A stretch of 57,797 nucleotides of DNA from Enterovibrio sp051650965 (GTDB lineage Bacteria; Pseudomonadota; Gammaproteobacteria; Enterobacterales; Vibrionaceae), in assembly GCA_051650965.1 (NCBI GenBank), contig JBOFRL010000019.1, forward strand, positions 1 through 57,797, given 5' to 3'. The number at the start of each line of letters is the position of its first letter. Positions within the stretch are counted from its first letter, which is position 1. The position numbers were made by a program, and so were the translations under genes. This document shows positions 45,300-53,326 of the stretch, one piece after another. The notes under the pieces are model-generated. The model was not told the DNA's origin. It was given only the letters and a program-made list of their open reading frames with translations, and did not search any database.

Positions 45300-46049
45300 T
45301 TAACCCATACGCATTAAAGAAGACGATGCTTGATCCATCTCTTCTGCGGTTTTCATTAACTTCACTTGCAGCTCAAATTGGCGCTGCAGGTCGATTAAAC
45401 TTGTCATTTCGCCTATCGCGTTGACGTTACTGCCTTCAAGCGCGCCAGTAACCAATTTAACGCTCGCGTCGGACGCGACAACTTGTGCAGGATCAATGGT
45501 CTTAAACAAGCCGTCTTTATCCTTAAACAAGTTTTTTAGATCAGGATTGACCAAGCGGATCCGCCCAACCTCTTCCATCGCTTCTGGCGGCGCATCTTTT
45601 GGCAGAACTGAAATAATGCCATTTTCGGCGATTTCTACTTTGGCTATCGGCAGCGGCACGACGATCGGCGCGCCGTTTTCACCTTGCACCCTGTGGCCGT
45701 GGCTGTTGCGCAAAAAACCGAGTTCATCAATCGAAAGGTTACCTTCGCGGGTAAAACTCTCTTCGCCAGCGTTATTTTGCACCGCGATCCAGCCGCGCCC
45801 TTTTACCGCGACGTCAAGATCGCGCGCCGTGGTAATGGTTGAGCCTTGCGCAAAGTTGTAGCCTGGGCGTTCCGTCATACTAAAAACGCGTGTCGGCAAC
45901 CCTTCGCCGTAAGCTTGCATCGCGCGAGCCTGCGCGAGATCGGCCCGAAAGCCGGTGGTACTGACGTTTGCTAGATTGTTAGCGCGAACTTGCAACGCAT
46001 GCATGTCTTGCTTGGCGCCGCTCATCGCTAAAAAAAGTGCCCGATCCAT
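45300..46049 (-). CDS. flgF: Proximal rod protein FlgF
   Basis: A proximal-rod subunit of 249 residues. It begins MDRALFLAMSGAKQDMHALQ and has the ANNLANVSTTGFRADLA signature, with the C-terminal MTSLIDLQRQFELQVKLMKT helix. It is the first gene of the flgFGHIJ unit, separated from flgE by a strong terminator and a sigma-54 promoter. This split into flgBCDE and flgFGHIJ is common in Vibrio and Pseudomonas. Confidence 0.96.
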   Translation of the reverse strand: MDRALFLAMSGAKQDMHALQVRANNLANVSTTGFRADLAQARAMQAYGEGLPTRVFSMTERPGYNFAQGSTITTARDLDVAVKGRGWIAVQNNAGEESFTREGNLSIDELGFLRNSHGHRVQGENGAPIVVPLPIAKVEIAENGIISVLPKDAPPEAMEEVGRIRLVNPDLKNLFKDKDGLFKTIDPAQVVASDASVKLVTGALEGSNVNAIGEMTSLIDLQRQFELQVKLMKTAEEMDQASSSLMRMG

Positions 46050-46126
46050 CTGCTGTACCTTTTAGTGCAAAATTACTTCACTGCCGACATGGCAATGACT
46101 GGCTTTTTTGTGACTTGCTTTAGTAA

Positions 46127-46142
46127 AGCAATAAAGATGCCA
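46127..46142 (-). promoter_or_regulatory. Sigma-54 promoter of flgFGHIJ
   Basis: The minus strand reads TGGCAT-N5-TTGCT, differing from the TGGCAC-N5-TTGCA consensus only at the last base of each half. It lies about 78 bases upstream of the flgF ATG, just after the flgE terminator. Confidence 0.75.
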
Positions 46143-46211
46143 AGATTTTTTTGAGTCACTTATCAGTAACTTGCATAGAAAATGGGGAATTTGCGGGCAA
46201 AAGCGGAAAAA

Positions 46212-46233
46212 AGTTGCCCCCAAGGCGGCAACC
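46212..46233 (-). terminator. Strong terminator after flgE
   Basis: On the minus strand GGTTGCC, a loop, then GGCAACT followed by TTTTT form an intrinsic terminator, which begins about 17 bases past the flgE stop. It separates flgBCDE from flgFGHIJ. Confidence 0.82.
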
Positions 46234-46250
46234 TTTTGTTATTTCTGATA

Positions 46251-47549
46251 TTAACGAATTTGTAGAATGGTCTGCTGCATCTGGTTGCCCACTTCCAGCG
46301 AACGTGAGTTCGCCTGAAAGTTGCGCTGCGCGCTGATCAGATCGACAAGCTCTTGAGTCATATCGATATTTGACTGCTCGATCACGCCACTTTTGATTTT
46401 ACCAAATGAGCCTTGGTTGGCCTCGCCCCACGTTGCGGTGCCCGAGCGCTGCGTCACACGCCACTGCGTATTTCCTTCTTGCGAAAGCCCTTGCTGATTA
46501 GCAACACGCACCATCGCAATCCGGCCAAGCGGCACGTTTTCGCCGTTACTGTATAGCGCCAGCAAAGTGCCTTGCGGATCGATATCAACTTTGGCCAAAA
46601 ATCCTGTGGTTGCGCCATCTTCGTCAAATTTTTTCATCTCAAACGGCGCGGCATATTGCGTCAACTCTTCGTAGTTAACGCTTAGGTCTTGCGTACCGTC
46701 TGCGCCATTAACCGCTATACCGGCCGAGTTAAAGTTTTCGGTGACAATGGGGTTGCCGTCATTGATCGAGCTCACCGAGCCGTCGGTATCAAATTCAAGC
46801 GTATGGCCAACACGAGTCCCTGCCAGCGCCGAGCCGTTAGCGAGATCCAGCGACTTTTCACCTTCATCATCAATAATGGTATAAAATACTGCCCACTTAT
46901 TAGGCGCGCTGACGTCCTTAACATAATAACTATTGAATTTATAAGACTGACCGAGCGAGTCATAAACGGTAGAAGAAGTCGTTTTGTTATACGTGCCAGG
47001 GTCGGCCGGATCAAACATCGCCACATTTTTAGCTTGCGCGTTCGCCGGAAGATTAAGGCTGACATCGAGATTTTTTGACGCGCGCGGCTGGCCAAATTTT
47101 TCAGGCACTTGCAACGCTTTAGGGTCGTAAGAGTCCACCTGATTGGTCGCTTTATCCACGTCATAGCCCAGCAAAAACTGGCCTTCTGAATTGACAATGT
47201 AATTGTCTTTGTTTAATTGAAACGCGCCGTTACGCGTCAGCTGGTTATCTTGCGAGGCCAGTTTATCATTCGCCACAGCAAAATAGCCGTTACCCGAGAT
47301 ACGCAGATCCATTGGGTTGTTGGTGTAAATACTTGAACCTTCATGGAATTGCTGTGCAACAATCGAAGTTTGCACGCCGCCGCCCGTTGTTGTTTTACTG
47401 TTAGAAAACAAAGAGGTGGAATAAACATCGCCAAATTCTGCCCGCGACTCTTTAAAACCATAGGTGTTAGCGTTGGCGATGTTGTTACTGGTGGTGCTCA
47501 TATCTTTTTGGGCCGCTGCGAGGCCACTTAGCGCGATATTTAGACTCAT
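46251..47549 (-). CDS. flgE: Flagellar hook protein FlgE
   Basis: The hook subunit, the flexible joint between basal body and filament. It is 432 residues. The N-terminal MSLNIALSGLAAAQKDMSTT with SNNIANANTYGFKESRAEF and the C-terminal LVDLISAQRNFQANSRSLE helix are the hook-family D0 elements, and the middle is the variable surface domain. It follows flgD by 21 bases and ends at a strong terminator, so it closes the flgBCDE unit. Confidence 0.96.
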   Translation of the reverse strand: MSLNIALSGLAAAQKDMSTTSNNIANANTYGFKESRAEFGDVYSTSLFSNSKTTTGGGVQTSIVAQQFHEGSSIYTNNPMDLRISGNGYFAVANDKLASQDNQLTRNGAFQLNKDNYIVNSEGQFLLGYDVDKATNQVDSYDPKALQVPEKFGQPRASKNLDVSLNLPANAQAKNVAMFDPADPGTYNKTTSSTVYDSLGQSYKFNSYYVKDVSAPNKWAVFYTIIDDEGEKSLDLANGSALAGTRVGHTLEFDTDGSVSSINDGNPIVTENFNSAGIAVNGADGTQDLSVNYEELTQYAAPFEMKKFDEDGATTGFLAKVDIDPQGTLLALYSNGENVPLGRIAMVRVANQQGLSQEGNTQWRVTQRSGTATWGEANQGSFGKIKSGVIEQSNIDMTQELVDLISAQRNFQANSRSLEVGNQMQQTILQIR

Positions 47550-47570
47550 TACAAACCCACTCCTTGCTTA

Positions 47571-48317
47571 TTAACCTTTATCAACCGAATTGCCCGCAAC
47601 TTTGCCCACTTCGAGCACATCGCTGAGTTTGACCGGAACAGAGAAACCTGCGAGATTGAGCATCACATTGCCGTCGCCATTACCAAATAACACGCTATTT
47701 ACGTTGGCGTAGGTGGACATCTCTAAACCTTGTGGCTTGCCATCGAGCTTGCCGATAGCGTTCATCACATAGCTGCCTTCTGGCAACAAATTGCCGTTTT
47801 CGTCCTTGCCGTCCCACTCGATGCGATGCGAGCCAGCTTCTTTGTTTCCTAACGTGAACGTCTTAAGCAGCTCGCCACGCGCATTTTGTACGCGCACGAC
47901 CACGTCATTGAGCGTTTGCGGCAATTTGACTACGCCGGCGACCATGCCAGTCGCTGACTTAAATACTTGATTGCCGGTCACTAAAACGTCTTGCCCTACC
48001 AGCGACGACGCTTGCAGCGCTTTGCCAGAGGTCATGGCCGCATTCAGCAGACCAAACTGCTCATTCATCTGCCCAATGCCGTTCACGGTGGCAAACGACG
48101 CCATCTGCGCAATCATCTGCTCATTTTCAACTGGCTTAAATGGATCTTGGTTAGCCAGCTGCTTTGAGAGCAGCGACAAGAAATCTTCTTGTTTTAATTC
48201 AACTTGGCCGGTGCTGTTCTCACCGGTTGTTCCGCGTTCTACTTTTTGTTTCTCTTGCAGTGACTTTAACTGCTCAAGATAACTTCCAGCTCCGCCTGCG
48301 CCATTAATCGAATTCAT
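47571..48317 (-). CDS. flgD: Hook-capping protein FlgD
   Basis: The scaffold that caps the growing hook. It is 248 residues. The N-terminal region contains the conserved LKQEDFLSLLSKQLANQDPF and ENEQMIAQMASFATVNGI. The C-terminal domain includes the FlgD Ig-like fold with GSHRIEWDGKDENGNLLPEG. It lies between flgC and flgE. Confidence 0.97.
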   Translation of the reverse strand: MNSINGAGGAGSYLEQLKSLQEKQKVERGTTGENSTGQVELKQEDFLSLLSKQLANQDPFKPVENEQMIAQMASFATVNGIGQMNEQFGLLNAAMTSGKALQASSLVGQDVLVTGNQVFKSATGMVAGVVKLPQTLNDVVVRVQNARGELLKTFTLGNKEAGSHRIEWDGKDENGNLLPEGSYVMNAIGKLDGKPQGLEMSTYANVNSVLFGNGDGNVMLNLAGFSVPVKLSDVLEVGKVAGNSVDKG

Positions 48318-48333
48318 GGTGCCGTCCTCTTAC

Positions 48334-48750
48334 TCATTGACCCATTTGCAGGGTACGCATCAGCATCTGTTTGCTAGCATCCGCTAGCTCAATATTGGTT
48401 TGATAAGCGCGAGAGGCCGAAATCATATCTGCCATCTCTTCCATCACATTCACATTCGGTTTAAAAATATAGCCTTGCGCATTCGCCATCGGGTGATCAG
48501 GATGATATTCGGCAAGCAGCGGCTTTTGGCTTTCAACAATTCCAGCGACTTGCACAGGGACGCTCGCGCCATCTTGTGACATGTAGTGATCAAGCTGCGC
48601 AGCAAATACGGGGTGGCGCGCCTTATAAGTACTTTCCGCAGAACTACTTATCGAATTGGCGTTGGCCAAATTGCTCGAGATGGTATTTAACCGCACCGAC
48701 TGCGCGCTCATGGCAGAGCCGGTCACATTGAAAATATTAAATAAACTCAT
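48334..48750 (-). CDS. flgC: Proximal rod protein FlgC
   Basis: A rod subunit of 138 residues. It begins MSLFNIFNVTGSAMSAQSVR and has SNLANANSISSSAESTYKAR. NVNVMEEMADMISASRAYQT at about residues 100-120 is the conserved C-terminal helix. It lies three bases after flgB, implying coupled translation. Confidence 0.97.
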   Translation of the reverse strand: MSLFNIFNVTGSAMSAQSVRLNTISSNLANANSISSSAESTYKARHPVFAAQLDHYMSQDGASVPVQVAGIVESQKPLLAEYHPDHPMANAQGYIFKPNVNVMEEMADMISASRAYQTNIELADASKQMLMRTLQMGQ

Positions 48751-48753
48751 CCC

Positions 48754-49152
48754 TTACTCCCCTTTTAACGCTTTAGACAGATTTTTAAATTTGGAACTTA
48801 AAAAGTCTAAAGAGGCTTGATATTCCAGCGCATTTTGCATAAATAGATTCTTTTCTAACTGTTCGTCGACCGTGTTGCCGTCACCGGTATCAGGCTGATT
48901 GGGAACGCGATAAAGCGTCTGTCCCTGCAGCGCGCTTGAGCCGGCAAAAATGTGCCGTCCATCGGTACGATTAAGGCCGAACGACTGGCCAGAGCTTGCC
49001 GACTGCAGCGCCTGCGCAAAATTAAGCTCTTTTGCCTTGTATCCTGGCGTGTTGGCGTTGGCCAAATTGCTCGCGAGGATCTCAGCGCGTTTGCCGCGCA
49101 CGCCTACCGTGTTCTGGTGCACCCCGAGCGCTTTATCAAATGAGATTGCCAT
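48754..49152 (-). CDS. flgB: Proximal rod protein FlgB
   Basis: A rod subunit of 132 residues and first gene of the flgBCDE unit. It begins MAISFDKALGVHQNTVGVRG and has the rod signature ASNLANANTPGYKAKELNF. NTVDEQLEKNLFMQNALEYQ is its conserved C-terminal helix. A perfect sigma-54 promoter lies 39 bases upstream. Confidence 0.96.
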   Translation of the reverse strand: MAISFDKALGVHQNTVGVRGKRAEILASNLANANTPGYKAKELNFAQALQSASSGQSFGLNRTDGRHIFAGSSALQGQTLYRVPNQPDTGDGNTVDEQLEKNLFMQNALEYQASLDFLSSKFKNLSKALKGE

Positions 49153-49477
49153 GCTTGAAAGCCCACTGTGTTATCTGTTACGAAATAAAATGCAATTTTG
49201 GTGCCAGATCGCTTAATTGCATGGTAATGACTTTCACTGCTGCCAATATTCTTCTTAACCTATTGAAAAATAAGCTGAAGAATTCAGCAAACCTTGCACT
49301 ACCGACTAAAAGTTTTCATCACGTGCGAACGGCTTATCTGCTCATGTATAAAAAGCAGGCAATATCAATGCCACTTCTTCGGCAGCGAAAATCGCTGAGA
49401 AAATCGACATGCAAAAGATATGTGTGAAAGAGACAAGCATTAACGCGAAAGGAAATTAAATCAGTTATTACAACGGA
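49153..49477. other. Intergenic region between flgB and cheR
   Basis: About 325 AT-rich bases. It holds the sigma-54 promoter of flgB at its left end, listed separately. No gene or clear terminator for the upstream cheV-cheR unit is visible in the rest. Binding sites for an activator such as FlrC or FleQ would be expected here, but I cannot assign them. Confidence 0.5.
49191..49206 (-). promoter_or_regulatory. Sigma-54 promoter of flgBCDE (perfect consensus)
   Basis: The minus strand reads TGGCAC-CAAAA-TTGCA, identical to the sigma-54 consensus TGGCAC-N5-TTGCA. It ends 39 bases upstream of the flgB ATG, so the expected start site gives a leader of about 25 bases. It is the clearest promoter in the window. 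Confidence 0.88.
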
Positions 49478-50296
49478 CTAGACCAGTCGATAAACAATAC
49501 CGCTACTGTGCTGGAGCAGCTTAAATTTGTCAGACAAACCTGGCAAAAACTCCGAACCACCTAAAAACAGATAACCGTTCGGATTTAAGCAGTTGGCCAT
49601 TTTATTGAGCACTTTCAATTTGTCGTCTTGAGAAAAATAGATCAGCACATTGCGGCAAAAAATAACATCAAATTTACCGAGCGCTGTGTAATCATCTAAT
49701 AAATTGAGCTTCTGAAATGACACCATCTCCATGATAGTGCTATCTATTTTGTAATTCTCATCGTCCAATTGCACAAAATATTTTCGCTTAAGCTCGCTCG
49801 GCAATCCTCGGTTAAGTGCGATTTTGTCGTACACCCCCGCCCTGCAAAGCTCAAGCATGGTTGGAGAAATATCCGTAGCGACCACCTTAACCCAAAGATC
49901 TGGCTGCGGATTTTTTATCATGGATTCTTGCGAGATCATGGCGATTGAATAAGGTTCTTGCCCAGAAGCGGCGGCGGCTGACCAAATTCTGATCCCTTTT
50001 TTAAGCGCGAAAAGCTCAGGTAATATGGAATTACTCAGAATTTCAAAAGGATAGCTGTCTCTAAACCACAGGGTTTCGTTTGTTGTCATCGTATCTACGA
50101 CAAAGGCAGCCATGTCGCCATGAGGATTGGCTAACACGGCATTGATCAAAGCAGAAACGGAGTCGAAATTTAATTTTTTTAACAATGGTGTAAGTCGACT
50201 CTTCACAAAATATTGCTTATTGTCGCCCAAAACAAGCCCGCTGCTGATCTGCAAAAATTCACAAAACTTTTTATATTCACTTACAGATAGTGTCAT
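49478..50296 (-). CDS. cheR: Chemoreceptor methyltransferase CheR
   Basis: An S-adenosylmethionine-dependent enzyme that methylates glutamates of chemoreceptors in adaptation. It is 272 residues. A short helical N-terminal domain precedes the methyltransferase domain with TNETLWFRDSYPFEIL, IRIWSAAAASGQEPYSIAM and FDVIFCRNVLIYF, all typical of CheR. It follows cheV by 15 bases. CheV-CheR beside flgB is the usual Vibrio arrangement. Confidence 0.96.
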   Translation of the reverse strand: MTLSVSEYKKFCEFLQISSGLVLGDNKQYFVKSRLTPLLKKLNFDSVSALINAVLANPHGDMAAFVVDTMTTNETLWFRDSYPFEILSNSILPELFALKKGIRIWSAAAASGQEPYSIAMISQESMIKNPQPDLWVKVVATDISPTMLELCRAGVYDKIALNRGLPSELKRKYFVQLDDENYKIDSTIMEMVSFQKLNLLDDYTALGKFDVIFCRNVLIYFSQDDKLKVLNKMANCLNPNGYLFLGGSEFLPGLSDKFKLLQHSSGIVYRLV

Positions 50297-50311
50297 GAAT
50301 TTGCTCTATCT

Positions 50312-51232
50312 TTATTTTTTCATGAGATCAACGACTGCTGAACTTAATTCTTGAGAATTAAATTTTGGAATAAACGCATCCGCGCCGACGCGCTCGGCAA
50401 GAGCCATATTGAAATTTCCGCTCAATGACGAGTGCAGTAACACTTTTACATCTTTAAATTCAGGCGTTTTTTTTATCTCGGCGGTAAGTGTGTAGCCATC
50501 GATTTCAGGCATTTCAATATCAGAGACAACCAGCGCTAGCTCCGCTAAGCCATTCTCGTTACTCGCCATTGCATGCAGCGCGGCCAGCCCTTCTTTGCCA
50601 TTGCACGCCAAAATGACGTGAAAACCCATCGACTCCAGCACTTTTTTGATTTGATTGCGCGCAATGCTTGAATCATCAACAACTAAAACCTGCCTTGCGT
50701 TGTTGCCAGCAAATAACGCGCTGATATCTTTGTATGTTCCGCTAGCATCATCCTGCGGCACCGATATCTCATCCAAGATTTTTTCAACGTCGAGCAATTC
50801 GACCAGCTCGTTGTCTATCTGCGTGACCGCTGTAAGATAAGTCACATCGCCCATTCCAGGGGGAGGCGGCAAAATAACATCCCAGCGCATATTAACAATG
50901 CGGTCGACCGAGCCGACAAGAAATCCTTGCATCGAGCGGTTAAATTCGGTGATCACAACAAAGCGATTTTGCGCATCGTTTATTGGCTCGCCGCCGATGG
51001 CTAAACTTAAGTCGATGATTGAGATAGTTTTACCGCGAATGGAAGCGATGCCTTTTACAGCTCGATGTAATTTTGGCAAAACGGTCAATTTGGGGCACTG
51101 CAAAACTTCACGAACCTTAAAAACATTGATGCCGTATTTTTGCTTATTCATTAAGCGAAAGGTAAGCAGCTCCATCCGATTTTGGCCGGCTAATTGAGAA
51201 CGTTGGTTAACTGAATTAAACATATCCGACAT
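50312..51232 (-). CDS. cheV: Chemotaxis coupling protein CheV
   Basis: A CheW domain (about residues 15-160) fused to a receiver domain (about 180-306). CheV couples receptors to CheA and probably acts as a phosphate sink or adaptation factor. The receiver shows VVDDSSIARNQIKKVL and the phosphorylation site in LVVSDIEMPEIDG. I chose the ATG at 51232, preceded by GGAGG at a good distance, giving 306 residues; the longer ORF starts with TTG. It is divergent from flgA. Confidence 0.95.
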   Translation of the reverse strand: MSDMFNSVNQRSQLAGQNRMELLTFRLMNKQKYGINVFKVREVLQCPKLTVLPKLHRAVKGIASIRGKTISIIDLSLAIGGEPINDAQNRFVVITEFNRSMQGFLVGSVDRIVNMRWDVILPPPPGMGDVTYLTAVTQIDNELVELLDVEKILDEISVPQDDASGTYKDISALFAGNNARQVLVVDDSSIARNQIKKVLESMGFHVILACNGKEGLAALHAMASNENGLAELALVVSDIEMPEIDGYTLTAEIKKTPEFKDVKVLLHSSLSGNFNMALAERVGADAFIPKFNSQELSSAVVDLMKK

Positions 51233-51295
51233 TGCCGCCTCCAAGCCAAGCCGCTTTAATGTGCTATTTAGTAGCTTAGCGTCTTTGCAGCAAAC

Positions 51296-51311
51296 TGCTC
51301 TATCAATACCA
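51296..51311 (-). promoter_or_regulatory. Weak candidate sigma-54 element upstream of cheV
   Basis: The minus strand reads TGGTAT-N5-GAGCA. GG and GC are at sigma-54 spacing, but the -12 half lacks TTGC. Its distance to the cheV start (about 64 bases) is suitable. This is a tentative call. Confidence 0.25.
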
Positions 51312-51327
51312 ATATTGTTTCATGTAC

Positions 51328-51351
51328 TAAGATTTAATTAATTTGATCTTA
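51328..51351. repeat. AT-rich inverted repeat in the cheV-flgA divergent region
   Basis: TAAGAT and ATCTTA flank a 12-base AT-rich centre that contains TTAATTAA. It lies 14 bases upstream of the flgA start codon and about 96 bases from cheV. It could be an operator or an incidental AT-rich palindrome. Confidence 0.35.
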
Positions 51352-51364
51352 ATTATGCCTTGTT

Positions 51365-52075
51365 ATGAAACGATCCCTGCTTTCTCTGATCTCTTTATTT
51401 TTAGCCTGTTACGTAAATAACGCCGCCGCACAAACGTTGGAAAATTCTCACACAGAGGATCCGCGCGAACAGATCAAGCAATTTGCGCAGCAATTTGTCG
51501 CTTCACAAATTGAAGTTCCCAAACTTGGCAAACTTGAAGTAACTGCGGCAAATATTGACTCAAGGCTAAATTTTGCCGCTTGTCACGACGGCATGATCGC
51601 GTCGATCCCAGGAAAACAGACGCTCGACAAACGCGTCACTCTTTTAGTCACCTGCGACAAAGAAAATTGGCAAACTTATATTCCTGTTGATATTCGAATA
51701 GTTACGCCAATTGTTGTCGCAAAAAGGCCGCTGGCACGTGACATGCGTTTGTCGGAAAATGATCTCTCAATACAATGGACTAACGCGCGCCTCGCCCGCG
51801 GAAAAACCTACAGCGACATCACGCAGCTCATCGGCGCGAAGGTAAAACGCAATGTGAATTTAAGTGATCCCATACAAAGGCACGACATTTGCATGGTGTG
51901 TAAGGGCGATAGTGTTACGATGCTTACCGGCAATCAAAATTTCACTATTGTCACCAACGGAGTAGCGTTAACTGAGGGAATAATTGGCAGCAGCGTAAAG
52001 GTTAGCAACGTAAGCTCAAATAAAATTGTGGATGGCAAGATCAGCGCAGTTGGGCAAGTTACGATTAACTTTTAA
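51365..52075 (+). CDS. flgA: P-ring assembly chaperone FlgA
   Basis: A periplasmic chaperone that helps FlgI form the P-ring. The 236-residue protein has a signal peptide ending near NNAAA-QT (residue 23), an N-terminal domain with LGKLEVTAANIDSRLNFAAC, and a C-terminal SAF domain with RPLARDMRLSENDLSIQW and NLSDPIQRHDICMVCKGDSV. It is divergent from cheV. A sigma-28 promoter begins just after its stop codon, so flgM can be expressed apart from it. Confidence 0.94.
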   Translation: MKRSLLSLISLFLACYVNNAAAQTLENSHTEDPREQIKQFAQQFVASQIEVPKLGKLEVTAANIDSRLNFAACHDGMIASIPGKQTLDKRVTLLVTCDKENWQTYIPVDIRIVTPIVVAKRPLARDMRLSENDLSIQWTNARLARGKTYSDITQLIGAKVKRNVNLSDPIQRHDICMVCKGDSVTMLTGNQNFTIVTNGVALTEGIIGSSVKVSNVSSNKIVDGKISAVGQVTINF

Positions 52076-52084
52076 AATAGCGGC

Positions 52085-52111
52085 TAAAGAACTCAGCAAT
52101 AACGCCGATAT
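52085..52111 (+). promoter_or_regulatory. Sigma-28 (FliA) promoter of flgMN
   Basis: The sequence TAAAGAAC-N11-GCCGATAT closely matches the sigma-28 consensus TAAAGTTT-N11-GCCGATAA: five of eight bases at -35 and seven of eight at -10, with exact spacing. It lies 10 bases after the flgA stop and about 34 bases before the flgM ATG. FliA itself is encoded at 27272-27988. Confidence 0.85.
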
Positions 52112-52145
52112 GGTCATTGTGTACATCTTTAAGTAAGGTTTTCTT

Positions 52146-52463
52146 ATGGCAAGCATTGAACACTTGCGCACAAATCAACATTTGAGCGCAAATAACACCC
52201 TCAACAGCAAAGCACCGGCAAAAACGGTCAATCAAGAGGCTTTACCCAATGTTGTTAGCGAACAAAAAGATGAGTTTGTAATGAGCGAGCAAAGCAAAGT
52301 GCTAAATAAGCTCAATCAACAAATTACGCAAAGCTCTGCTTTTGATAGCAAAAAAGTTGAAGCGCTGAAAGCGGCGATTGCCAACGGCACCTACAAAGTG
52401 GATCCCGACCGATTGGCCAGCAATATCTTAAAACATGAAACAAACTTTAATGAACTCAACTAA
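52146..52463 (+). CDS. flgM: Anti-sigma-28 factor FlgM
   Basis: Binds FliA and blocks late gene transcription until it is exported through the finished hook-basal body. It is 105 residues. The N-terminal half is low-complexity and probably disordered, as expected for an exported protein. The C-terminal FliA-binding region is visible as KKVEALKAAIANGTYKVDPD followed by RLASNILKHE. AAGG lies seven bases before the ATG. Its sigma-28 promoter makes it part of a feedback loop with FliA. Confidence 0.94.
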   Translation: MASIEHLRTNQHLSANNTLNSKAPAKTVNQEALPNVVSEQKDEFVMSEQSKVLNKLNQQITQSSAFDSKKVEALKAAIANGTYKVDPDRLASNILKHETNFNELN

Positions 52464-52464
52464 A

Positions 52465-52884
52465 ATGAATCACTTTGATCAATTGCTCAACGAGCAAGCC
52501 ACTGACGTGACAACATTGCTAAATTTGCTTAAAGAAGAAGCGGTTGTGATCGCTAAGCGCGATACGCCTGCTATCGAAATGTGCGCGAAGAAAAAAATAA
52601 AATTAGTTCAAGCAATTGAGCAGCGCGATGAAGAGCTTGCCAAACTGACCCAGACGCAGACGCTCAACGAGCCGCAGTTAGAAACTATTTCTCTTATAAA
52701 ACAGCAAGTTACTTTGTGCCACCAACAAAATAATAACAATGGCATTTTGCTGCAAAGAGCAGCCATGAGTATCAATAAGTTGCGCAACCTTTTTAACGAC
52801 ACGATCAATAAAAATGAAATTATTTACGACAGTGCTGGCCATACTTCAGGCCGCCGCACGTTAGGAACAAAGGTAAAAGCTTAA
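52465..52884 (+). CDS. flgN: Flagellar export chaperone FlgN
   Basis: The cytosolic chaperone of the hook-associated proteins FlgK and FlgL. It is about 139 residues, all helical with a coiled-coil look (MNHFDQLLNEQATDVTTLL and so on). The start is uncertain: the ATG at 52465 follows the flgM stop by one base and fits the family best, while in-frame ATGs at 52435 and 52450 overlap flgM. None has a strong Shine-Dalgarno. Its stop codon overlaps that of the convergent flgP. Confidence 0.88.
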   Translation: MNHFDQLLNEQATDVTTLLNLLKEEAVVIAKRDTPAIEMCAKKKIKLVQAIEQRDEELAKLTQTQTLNEPQLETISLIKQQVTLCHQQNNNNGILLQRAAMSINKLRNLFNDTINKNEIIYDSAGHTSGRRTLGTKVKA

Positions 52885-53312
52885 TAAATGATGGTGTCGT
52901 CACGCTGCACTTTGTAAGTTTCCCCATACTGACTCATGTTTTTCATTTTCTGCAAATTCAGTTCTAATTCAGTCACATAGCTATCGCCAACTTGATAGCT
53001 TGAGATCACTTGCGCCGCTCTGATCACCCCTTCAACTTCGCTGCCCACCTGATCGCTATCAAGCCTTTGATCGTTCATTTGCGAACTGCTGCTAACACGC
53101 ACCCCATAGATCTGCTCAGACAACTCTTTGTACGCATCCAATTTTGACGCACGTATGGCGCGAAATTGCTTTTCTTCCAATGAGCTACCCGCTTGCGCGC
53201 TGATGGAAGCCGTACCAACTGCAGTGATAACGTCTGCAGAGCGGATCGGCACTAACGGCTGACACGCGATGCTCAGAGCGGCAAAAAACAGCACTGTTAC
53301 GCATTTTTTCAT
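52881..53312 (-). CDS. flgP: FlgP-like outer-membrane lipoprotein
   Basis: A 143-residue protein of the LPP20/FlgP family. In Vibrio FlgP is an outer-membrane lipoprotein around the flagellar base needed for motility. A signal peptide ends in LSIAC, a non-ideal but possible lipobox with Cys at residue 17. The body includes QFRAIRASKLDAYKELSEQI and GVIRAAQVISSYQVGDSYV, typical of the family. It follows flgO by 14 bases. Confidence 0.88.
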   Translation of the reverse strand: MKKCVTVLFFAALSIACQPLVPIRSADVITAVGTASISAQAGSSLEEKQFRAIRASKLDAYKELSEQIYGVRVSSSSQMNDQRLDSDQVGSEVEGVIRAAQVISSYQVGDSYVTELELNLQKMKNMSQYGETYKVQRDDTIIY

Positions 53313-53326
53313 TACAATTCCTTAAC

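Noticed and set aside
46094..46112. A plus-strand TGGCAATGACTGGCTT as a sigma-54 promoter
   Set aside because: The GG-GC spacing is nine bases, not ten, and no plus-strand gene follows.
49032..49427. A 131-residue plus-strand ORF over the flgB start and upstream region
   Set aside because: It overlaps the perfect sigma-54 promoter and the flgB coding start, has no Shine-Dalgarno, and its translation resembles no protein family.
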